Assembly: GCA_002372465.1 (NCBI GenBank) | Contig: DFGW01000147.1 | Location: 1 to 34,355, forward strand | Source of the DNA: Butyrivibrio sp. UBA3740 | GTDB taxonomy: Bacteria; Bacillota; Clostridia; Lachnospirales; Lachnospiraceae | Length of the DNA: 34,355 nt | Reading direction: 5' to 3' | Part shown: positions 16,912 through 23,593 of the stretch, piece by piece | Position numbering within the stretch: position 1 is the first letter of the stretch | Layout of the letters: each line of letters starts with the position of its first letter | Program-made: the position numbers and the translations under genes | Notes under the pieces: generated by a model | Told to the model about the DNA's origin: nothing | The model's input: only the letters and a program-made list of their open reading frames with translations | The model's database searches: none

Positions 16912-18366
16912 TTAGTCCCTTCGCTCATCACTTATTTTGTCTTTGAATTTCTCAAAGCCATCATTTACGCCACTCTTAAAGTCTTCCATGTTGGTCTTCA
17001 TTTCACTTTTGAAGTCCTCCATGCTGAATTTCAGTTCTTTTCCAAAGACTTCAACGTTGTCCTTGAATTCCTGGAAGTTGTCCCTCATTCCGTCATAGAT
17101 GGTCCTTGGCGTCTCTACAAAGGCCTTGTGGGTGCCCTCAAGGACAGTGGCTGCAGAATTCATCAGATACTCAAAGCTCTGATGCTTCCTGACTCCTATT
17201 TCTCCGCTTTTCACCATCTCACTGATTTCCTTGTACCTGTCATAAGCCAGTCGTACAGCCTGCTCCCATGATATATAGATCTCATCCATGGCATTTTGTC
17301 CCACCTGATGAATGTGGCCAAGATCCTTTGAAACCTCCTCAAGCAGCTGTGCCATCGACTCCGCAGTCTCCTCTATAATGAAGCCGTTCCTGTCATGGGT
17401 TATGCCCTCTGCTGCGCAGGAGCCCTTAATAAGGACGCTGGCAAGGCCACAGGCTGCTGCCTCCCTGACAACAATACCGTTTGTATCATATACAGAAGGG
17501 AAAAGAAACAGATCCGCCCTGGTATTCCAGGCCCTTAGCCTCTCCCTGTCATGCTCCGCTCCAACAAAAAAGACCTTTCCGGAAAGTCCGCTTTCAGAGA
17601 CCTTACCCTTCATCTCTTCCGCGTCAGCACCGCTGCCCACAAAAACCATCCTGAAGTCTACACCCTTCTGATCCAGTATCTTAAGGGCATCTATGATAAG
17701 TGGCAGTCCCTTGTATTTCATAATCCTTCCCACAAAAAGAAACAGTGGTATTCCTTCAGGTATGTCCAATCCCTCCGTTATTTCTTTTGCCGCAGCATCG
17801 CTCACTCTCCCCTTGGGGAAATCCACGCCGTTTGGCATTACCCGGTATTCCCCCTTAAATCCCAGGGACCTTAGATTCTCGCCGGCTCCTTCCGAAACCA
17901 CCCACACATCGTCGCAGGCCTCGATATTGTTTATCATGGTCCGCACTGTCTCATTCTTAAGAAAGCCCTCTCCCACGGCCCTTGCAATGTCCACATCGAA
18001 CTTGGTGTGATAGGTAAACACGATGGGTGCCCCGGTTTCACGTCGAAGAATCCTGGCCATAATTGTTGAGGCCGCCGGGCAGTGAGTATGGATGATATCA
18101 GGCTTAACATCGGCAAGCTGTGCTATCTCCCTGATGGAAAGCGGATTACCGGTTCGATAACCCTTTACGAAGTCGGTGGTATCAATGCTGGGATAAGCCA
18201 CAACCCTATAGGGATACCCCTCGTAGTCAGCCTCAGGATACCTGGGTGTGGCAACAACAGCATTTGCCCTAAGTGTATTTGTTAGAACGTTTCCGTAGTT
18301 CATGACTACGTTTGCGACGCCGTCGATTACCGGCGGAAAGGAATCATTAAGTAGAATTATATTCAT
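16912..18366 (-). CDS. GT4 glycosyltransferase with C-terminal amphipathic repeats
   Basis: A 484-residue GT-B enzyme. The N-terminal acceptor domain begins NIILLNDSFPPVIDGVANVV and includes HTHCPAAS and FTYHTKFD. The C-terminal donor domain (about 200-370) has FVGRIMKYKGL, FVGAEHDRERL and VVREAAACG. The first acidic residue of the usual EX7E motif is replaced (YDTNGIVVRE). This type resembles diacylglycerol or polyprenol glucosyltransferases. Residues 427-484 add tandem 11-residue amphipathic units (MEDFKSEMKTN, MEDFKSGVNDG and related), likely a membrane-surface or oligomer helix. GGGAGGG precedes the ATG. Pairing with the GH13 enzyme suggests glycolipid or glucan metabolism (inference). 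Confidence 0.88.
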   Translation of the reverse strand: MNIILLNDSFPPVIDGVANVVMNYGNVLTNTLRANAVVATPRYPEADYEGYPYRVVAYPSIDTTDFVKGYRTGNPLSIREIAQLADVKPDIIHTHCPAASTIMARILRRETGAPIVFTYHTKFDVDIARAVGEGFLKNETVRTMINNIEACDDVWVVSEGAGENLRSLGFKGEYRVMPNGVDFPKGRVSDAAAKEITEGLDIPEGIPLFLFVGRIMKYKGLPLIIDALKILDQKGVDFRMVFVGSGADAEEMKGKVSESGLSGKVFFVGAEHDRERLRAWNTRADLFLFPSVYDTNGIVVREAAACGLASVLIKGSCAAEGITHDRNGFIIEETAESMAQLLEEVSKDLGHIHQVGQNAMDEIYISWEQAVRLAYDRYKEISEMVKSGEIGVRKHQSFEYLMNSAATVLEGTHKAFVETPRTIYDGMRDNFQEFKDNVEVFGKELKFSMEDFKSEMKTNMEDFKSGVNDGFEKFKDKISDERRD

Positions 18367-18458
18367 GGCTCTTGCCCTCCCGTACTAATTATTTTATCAC
18401 TCTTTTAGCGTTTCATTGTATACTTAACAGGACAGAAAAGCGTAAAAAGGTAACCCTT

Positions 18459-19112
18459 ATGGCAATTTCAAACAGACTATATCTACTTGACGTATCAGCA
18501 CTTGATCAGGAAAAGAACTTTCGGCACTGGTACGACTTAATGGATGAGAACAGAAAAAACAAAATAGACGCCATAAAGCCCCAAAATGGGAAGCTACTCT
18601 CCCTTGGAGCCGGCATCCTTCTTAAAAAAGCTCTGGAAAATGAGGGCATTACCGACTTTGAGCTGGTCTATAAGGGCAGGGAAAAGCCCTATATAAAAGA
18701 CCGCGAGGATGTCTTTTTCAACCTCTCCCACTCCGGGGAAATGGTTGCCCTTGGGATCTCCGACAAAGAGATCGGGGTGGACATCGAGAAAGTCAGGGAA
18801 TTCAATGACTTCCTGATAAACTATGTCTTCAATGACACCGATATTTCTTTTGCTAAAGAGCTATCGCCCAAATGGGCATATACAAGGCTCTGGACCATAA
18901 AAGAGAGCCTGATGAAGCACTCAGGTCTTGGAATTGCCCTGGTGCCAAAAAAGATTGAGATTTATGCTCAGGACGAAAGCATAAGGGCAAGGGCTGAACA
19001 ATACCCATGCCATGGTCTTAATTTTACCAGTTATACGGCCGGGGATTATCAGGTCAGCGTGTGCTCTGAGTATCCGGAAGGGTCTTTTGTGTTAGAATAT
19101 ATACAGATTTAA
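18459..19112 (+). CDS. 4'-phosphopantetheinyl transferase, Sfp type
   Basis: A 217-residue enzyme that moves the phosphopantetheine arm of CoA to carrier proteins. The start at 18459 (MAISNRLYLLDV) has AAGG 9 bases ahead and is preferred over an upstream ATG at 18372 whose extension is not protein-like. Family motifs are present: EKPYIKDREDVFFNLSHSGE, GVDIEKV with the Mg-binding acids, and LWTIKESLMKHSGLG. No polyketide or peptide synthetase gene is nearby, so it may serve primary ACPs or a cluster elsewhere. It is divergent from the GT4 gene and lies 50 bases ahead of the cyclic-nucleotide-binding-like gene. Confidence 0.92.
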   Translation: MAISNRLYLLDVSALDQEKNFRHWYDLMDENRKNKIDAIKPQNGKLLSLGAGILLKKALENEGITDFELVYKGREKPYIKDREDVFFNLSHSGEMVALGISDKEIGVDIEKVREFNDFLINYVFNDTDISFAKELSPKWAYTRLWTIKESLMKHSGLGIALVPKKIEIYAQDESIRARAEQYPCHGLNFTSYTAGDYQVSVCSEYPEGSFVLEYIQI

Positions 19113-19162
19113 GAACAGATTCCGCCAAAAAGTTTGTCGTATAACCATGTAAGGAGCCGCCT

Positions 19163-19642
19163 ATGATGACGAAAGTGCCGGAAGGAACCGTTATACTGCG
19201 CGAAGGTGAAGAGAGCATCGACATGTACAAGATCCTCTCCGGCCGGGTTGAGCTGTATCGGGGCTATGGAACCGGGAATGAAGCTATTATCGGCATAAAG
19301 TCCAAGGATGACTATTTCGGCGAGACAGGTCTTTTAACAGGTGGAAAGCCTGCCCTTTATACAGTGGTGTCATATTCCGATGTGCTGCTCCTTCGGATAA
19401 CCCAGACCGACATTGAAGATTATATCTTAAAGAACCATGTAGATATCCTTCGTATCATGCAGAGCATGGCCAATACCATGTATAACATCAAATACAGCAT
19501 GGATATGATAATGGAAGATATGAGCGACAGGGCCAATAATGAAATGCTAAGTGAACTACGAAGCTATTATTCCAAACAACTTGCCCTTTATAATGCAGCA
19601 ATATTGAAAAGTTCCCTGCAAAAGAAATCCGAAGCTGATTAA
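19163..19642 (+). CDS. Stand-alone cyclic-nucleotide-binding-like protein
   Basis: A 159-residue protein. Residues 5-100 form the beta-roll of the CAP/CNB fold (PEGTVILREGEESIDMYKIL, GRVELYRG, DYFGETGLLTGG). The phosphate-binding cassette keeps FGE (52-54), but the Arg of the usual RSA/T motif is replaced by PALYT (63-67), so normal cAMP/cGMP binding is doubtful. Residues 100-159 are helical and Met/Ser-rich with no DNA-binding helix-turn-helix, unlike CRP/FNR regulators. AAGGAG lies 7 bases ahead of the ATG. It probably forms an operon with the phosphopantetheinyl transferase gene. Its partner and ligand are unknown. Confidence 0.85.
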   Translation: MMTKVPEGTVILREGEESIDMYKILSGRVELYRGYGTGNEAIIGIKSKDDYFGETGLLTGGKPALYTVVSYSDVLLLRITQTDIEDYILKNHVDILRIMQSMANTMYNIKYSMDMIMEDMSDRANNEMLSELRSYYSKQLALYNAAILKSSLQKKSEAD

Positions 19643-19682
19643 ATATACTAAATGAGCAACATGCGCCACTAGGTGCACACAC

Positions 19683-19711
19683 AAAAAAACGAGCGCACGA
19701 GGCGCTCGTTT
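19683..19711 (-). terminator. Terminator of RNA copy A
   Basis: A perfect 10-bp stem (19687-19696 with 19702-19711; arms AAACGAGCGC and GCGCTCGTTT) with a 5-base loop is followed on the minus strand by seven Ts. The same hairpin occurs at 20480-20504. Confidence 0.85.
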
Positions 19712-19933
19712 CAGGTTGAAGACAAAGTCATTATCAATACCCGCCTATAAGATTATAGCCACCATCTGATATCTTTCAATGGACTTTCGCGGCATAAATC
19801 CTCGCGCCCTCATAAGAATGATTCTACTCGTTTCATAGATCAATTCCGGGCGCTTCGGATTATTCCACGGTTCCATTGACAGCTATCTGTGGGTGGCTTT
19901 TAGGTCTGTAAGCGGGTATTGATAAAGGGGTAT
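19683..19933 (-). ncRNA. Candidate structured RNA, copy A (novel)
   Basis: Read on the minus strand, this ends in a strong terminator and can fold into a long rod. P1 (19912-19925 with 19731-19744) is a perfect 14 bp. P2 is AGCCACC/GGTGGCT (19892-19898 with 19757-19763). P3 is CAATGGA/TCCATTG (19872-19878 with 19777-19783). P4 is GCGCCC/GGGCGC (19848-19853 with 19804-19809), followed by an apical bulged stem. It shares blocks of 30, 24 and 21 identical bases with copy B on the other strand. The 5' end is set only by where similarity stops. No protein gene fits. I do not recognise a known RNA family. Confidence 0.72.
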
Positions 19934-20008
19934 CTAGTCAGGTGGGCCAATGGCATATACAGGAGCGAAGTCATGCTAATGGCTAATACGGCCTTGGAAC
20001 AACAAGTT

Positions 20009-20187
20009 ATACGGGCAAAATGCTATTTTTCGGCATTCGGATTGTATTAAAAGGGCTTTTTAGGGTAAATCACAGCAAAATCCGCACTAAAAATACGGGC
20101 AAAAATGCTGTTTTCTTGATTTAGTCCGTATTAAAGGTCGTTTTTTATACGGGCAAAATTGCCTTTTTGCCCATCTGGATTGTATTT
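20009..20187. repeat. Three-copy ATACGGGCAAAA motif in the RNA-pair spacer
   Basis: The 12-base word ATACGGGCAAAA occurs exactly at 20009, 20093 and 20147. Each copy is followed by a TGC-containing stretch, a T-rich run and a GTATT sequence, so each can form a hairpin. The third (GGGCAAAA/TTTTGCCC, 20151-20158 with 20165-20172) and second (AATACGG/CCGTATT, 20092-20098 with 20125-20131) are the clearest. The spacer between the two RNA copies (about 19934-20246) holds no other recognised feature and must contain the divergent promoters, which I cannot place with confidence. Confidence 0.6.
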
Positions 20188-20246
20188 CCTCTAAAATTAC
20201 TCTTTTGGACGAACCCCAGAAAGTGGAAATACCCCATCACAGGGCG

Positions 20247-20506
20247 TTACCCTTTTATCAATACCCGCTTACAGACCCAAAAACATATCCCGAATATCTG
20301 TCAATGGAACCGTGGAATAAACCGCAGCGACCGGGTTAAGTACCAGATGCACATAAACAGCTGCATGAAAGGTCGCGAGGATTTATGCCGCGAAAGTCCA
20401 TTGATGGATATCCGGGATATGGTTATACTGCTCAAAAGCGGATATGGATTATGTTCTAATTGACTTTGTCTACAGTCTGAAACGAGCGCACGAGGCGCTC
20501 GTTTTT
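20247..20506 (+). ncRNA. Candidate structured RNA, copy B (novel)
   Basis: This is the plus-strand partner of copy A. P1 is 20255-20268 with 20438-20449 (weaker than in A). P2 is 20284-20298 with 20407-20421, 14 of 15 paired and wholly different in sequence from P2 of copy A. P3 is 20302-20308 with 20397-20403. P4 is GCGACC/GGTCGC (20327-20332 with 20371-20376), where copy A has GCGCCC/GGGCGC. An apical ATGCA/TGCAT hairpin follows. GACTTTGTC is kept just before the terminator in both copies. An open frame of 98 codons overlaps the region but its predicted protein has no family features, and the pattern of changes follows helices, not codons. Confidence 0.72.
20480..20506 (+). terminator. Terminator of RNA copy B
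   Basis: A perfect 10-bp stem (20480-20489 with 20495-20504) with loop ACGAG is followed by TTTTT on the plus strand. It lies 17 bases from the stop of the converging heptad-repeat gene and may also act for it. Confidence 0.85.
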
Positions 20507-20522
20507 CATTACTGTCTTATTA

Positions 20523-23500
20523 TCAAAGTTCCTTAATGCTGTCTGTCTTGATAATGAACTTAACGCTGCTGTCCACATCATCATTTGATCCGCCGAAGGA
20601 CTTGTATTGTTTTCCGGCTTCCTGGATAGCTGTCATCCTGTCTGTGAAATCTGTAAGATCTCCGTCAAATGCTTCATAGAGCTTCTGGATACCTTCCTCA
20701 TCGAGTTTGCATACGCCGTCAAGAAGCTCCTGAACACCATCATCAAGTGTGATAACACCGTCGTTAAGCTCTTTTGCTCCGTTGTTGAGGTCGTTTGCGC
20801 CATCACTGAGCTTACCGGCTCCGTCTGAAAGCTCATGAGCGCCGTTGTTAAGCTTTCCTGCTCCGTCCTTAAGCTGACTTGCTCCATCGCTGAGCTGTCC
20901 TGCTCCATCTTTAAGCTCGCCTGCGCCGTTATCAAGCTTTACAGCGCCATCCTTAAGCTGTGATACACCTGAGAGTAGCTCACTATTCTTGGAAGTAAGA
21001 GTCTTGGATCCTTCAGCCAGTGTATTTGCACCGCTGCTGATCTTTGTAAGGCCATCATCAATCTGAACTGTAGCTCCATAGAGTGTGACAACACCGTTTG
21101 AGATAGCCTGGCTTCCGCCAACAAACTGCTGTAAAAGAGCAAGGTCACTCTTAAGCGCTTCAACCTTCTCCTCTGAGAAATCCATGCTTTCTGCCATCTC
21201 TACTACAGGCTTAAGTGCTCCCTTGATTCCCTGAACTGCGCCAAGTACCTGATAGTACTGACCATAGTAGCTAAGGCCGCCGTTAATGCCTGCTGCACCT
21301 GTTGCCAGTGAAGCAGAGCTTCCTGAAAGAGTCTGGGCTCCGGCGTAAAGTGCTTTTAAGCTTCCGGAGAGTGAACTGATCTGTCCCATCATGGCCTCAT
21401 ACTGAGAAACCTTTGAAAGGAGTTCCTGATACTGTGCATATTCCTCAGGAGTAAGAATTACTGATCCGTCATCCAAAGGTACTGCCTTGGTAGTACTAAT
21501 CATACTGTCTGCATTTTCCGCAGAAACAACAGGGTCTGAAACCACAACATAGGTCTGTGTTGATACGCCCTGACCATCAACGTCATCAGCGGGTGTCTCA
21601 TCTGCGCTCGCATCTTTCTGGGTAGTCTCCCCTTGAACAGGCTCAGCTTCAGTCTCAGCCTCGGGCTCAACTTCAGGCTTCTGCTCAGACTCTACTACTT
21701 TTTCTTCTGCAGGCTGGGCAACAACTTCCTCTTTAGTATCTTCCTCATCTTTTGTGATTGTCTCTGTTGTTACCTCAACTACATTCTCATCATAGTTAGG
21801 ATCCTGAGAAACTGCTCCTTGGGAAGCATTTTCCTGTGATCCTGATGTGCTTGGAAGAGCCTGGCTTACAGCTCCAAGCTTTTCTGAAAATCCTGCAAGA
21901 GACTGTGAAAGCTGTGCAGCGCCTTCACTCACCTTAGCTGCTCCGTCTTCAACCTTCCCCTTTGCTCCTATAAGATCCTGGGCTGTTGCTTCATCAGCGA
22001 TGGCACCGTTTGATGCAATGGAAAGACCTGCTGCCACTGCATCTGACCATCCGCACTTACCGTTTAGATATTCTTCTGCAGCGCAGACATTTTGGTAGGT
22101 GCTTACAACCTGTGCAAGGCCTGCCATAGTATCAGAAAGTCCGGATATCATAGTTCCCATTTCCTGAAGCTTAGGGCCGATAATTTCTGCTCCCTTTGAG
22201 ATCTTGCCGGCATTATTAACAATATCTGCATTATCCATGCCCTGTTTAAGAGCTGAAGAACCGGCTTTAGCTGTTTTGATACCATCAGCAAGTGAAGCAG
22301 CACCATCCTTAATCTTGGATGCACCATCTGTATATGCCTTTACACCGTCATAGAGCTTGTCTGTTCCATCCTTTAAAGAACCTGTTCCGTCCTTAAGGGT
22401 TCCTGTACCTGTATAAAGCTTGGCTGCTCCGTCTGCAAGAGAACCTGTTCCGTCAAAGAGCTGTGATGTTCCGTCTGAGAGCTCTGTGGCTCCGCTGTAG
22501 AGCTTTCTTGCTCCGTCAGCCAGATCTGTTGTTCCGTCATAAAGCTTTCCTGTACCATCTCTTAAAGTTGTGGTACCATCCTTAAGCTCCTTGGTTCCAT
22601 CAACAAGCTTTGTTGAGCCATCCTGAAGCTCTCCCATATCGTCCTTGATCTTATCAATCTCATCTGATGCTGTCAGGTCAGACATTCCAAAATCTGAAAG
22701 AATATCTGAGCTTGCCATAGTGATTGTCATTCCAAGCTGGAAATCTGTAGTATCTGCAGTGATCTCAAAGGAATTGGAAAGCTTGTCCTTGATCTCATCT
22801 CCGTCCTCAAGCTTCTCCCACTTGTCATCAGAGATATCAAGGCTCTCCTTAAGTCCCGGGGTTGCAACACCCATTACTACATAGTTACCACCGTCTGAGA
22901 TAACCTTACCGTTTGAGATCTCAACGTTTGTGAACTTATTTGCATCAAGCATCATTCCGGATACCATGGCAAATGGTGTGTAAACCTCAATATCTTTTCC
23001 GTTTACTTCAACGGTCTGTTTTGCATTGTTCTCATACTCAAAACGGATGGTAACTTTTCCGCTCTTTCCTGCAAGTTCCTCAGGAGATATCTCTTTTCCG
23101 TCCAGAGTGTATGTGATCTTCATGGAAACAGGGAGCTCCTTGTCTGTTGTTCCCTGATAATAGATGTCTTCACCTTCAGCATCCCATGTAAGTGTTCCGT
23201 CGCCGTTGTCCTTGAAGGTCTCAGAACCCTTTACGTTTACAATGTCCTTAAGCTCTGTTGTGTCAGAAAGCTCTGAGGATGCTGTGGCGTTCTTGAGCCA
23301 CTCACTTACGATTACGTCATTGACTGCACCATTGGCATCGGCTGTTACATAAACTGTCTCAACCTTTCCTGCCTCTGACTCTGTAGCAGCGATAGCTGAT
23401 GCTGTCTCTATAGTCTGTTCAATCTTCTGATTCTCCTTGGCCTGTGCTGCTGTCTCAATTGCAGTTGTAGCCTCAGTGCTTGCCTTGCCACATGCAACAG

Positions 23501-23564
23501 TCATAACTGCAAGCATGGCAGCCATTATTACTGATAATGATTTCATTAAGTTCTTTCTGATCAT
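20523..23564 (-). CDS. LxxG heptad-repeat lipoprotein-like protein
   Basis: A 1013-residue secreted protein. The N-terminus is a signal peptide ending in TVAC (Cys25), a probable but not perfect lipobox. Residues 70-300 are beta-rich. Residues 313-428 carry about 16 heptads of the form LxDGxxx, and 863-958 about 12 more; these match the known X-X-X-Leu-X-X-Gly heptad repeat found in YhgE/Pip-like export proteins. Between them are helical segments and an acidic Pro/Glu-rich linker (about 590-660). No C-terminal membrane segment is seen. GAGGAGG precedes the ATG. It lies 29 bases after the MMPL transporter gene in one operon, so it probably works with that pump outside the membrane. Confidence 0.87.
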   Translation of the reverse strand: MIRKNLMKSLSVIMAAMLAVMTVACGKASTEATTAIETAAQAKENQKIEQTIETASAIAATESEAGKVETVYVTADANGAVNDVIVSEWLKNATASSELSDTTELKDIVNVKGSETFKDNGDGTLTWDAEGEDIYYQGTTDKELPVSMKITYTLDGKEISPEELAGKSGKVTIRFEYENNAKQTVEVNGKDIEVYTPFAMVSGMMLDANKFTNVEISNGKVISDGGNYVVMGVATPGLKESLDISDDKWEKLEDGDEIKDKLSNSFEITADTTDFQLGMTITMASSDILSDFGMSDLTASDEIDKIKDDMGELQDGSTKLVDGTKELKDGTTTLRDGTGKLYDGTTDLADGARKLYSGATELSDGTSQLFDGTGSLADGAAKLYTGTGTLKDGTGSLKDGTDKLYDGVKAYTDGASKIKDGAASLADGIKTAKAGSSALKQGMDNADIVNNAGKISKGAEIIGPKLQEMGTMISGLSDTMAGLAQVVSTYQNVCAAEEYLNGKCGWSDAVAAGLSIASNGAIADEATAQDLIGAKGKVEDGAAKVSEGAAQLSQSLAGFSEKLGAVSQALPSTSGSQENASQGAVSQDPNYDENVVEVTTETITKDEEDTKEEVVAQPAEEKVVESEQKPEVEPEAETEAEPVQGETTQKDASADETPADDVDGQGVSTQTYVVVSDPVVSAENADSMISTTKAVPLDDGSVILTPEEYAQYQELLSKVSQYEAMMGQISSLSGSLKALYAGAQTLSGSSASLATGAAGINGGLSYYGQYYQVLGAVQGIKGALKPVVEMAESMDFSEEKVEALKSDLALLQQFVGGSQAISNGVVTLYGATVQIDDGLTKISSGANTLAEGSKTLTSKNSELLSGVSQLKDGAVKLDNGAGELKDGAGQLSDGASQLKDGAGKLNNGAHELSDGAGKLSDGANDLNNGAKELNDGVITLDDGVQELLDGVCKLDEEGIQKLYEAFDGDLTDFTDRMTAIQEAGKQYKSFGGSNDDVDSSVKFIIKTDSIKEL

Positions 23565-23593
23565 TTCATTTTCCTCCTCTGCTTGGTCGCTTC

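Noticed and set aside
18372..18458. N-terminal extension of the phosphopantetheinyl transferase
   Set aside because: The extra 29 residues overlap the promoter region and are not part of the family; a ribosome binding site is placed for the ATG at 18459.
20167..20463. 98-codon open frame on the plus strand inside the RNA pair
   Set aside because: No ribosome binding site or protein family features; it runs across conserved RNA helices, and changes between the two copies follow base pairing, not codon positions.
19683..20506. Inverted-repeat transposon or MITE
   Set aside because: The arms do end in similar sequence, but there is no target-site duplication or transposase, each end is a working-type terminator, and internal helices show compensatory changes. 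It remains possible as an origin, but RNA explains more.
22300..22640. CRISPR array or tandem DNA repeat
   Set aside because: The regular 21-base periodicity comes from codons of LxDGxxx heptads in a long open frame; the units are not identical and have no spacers.
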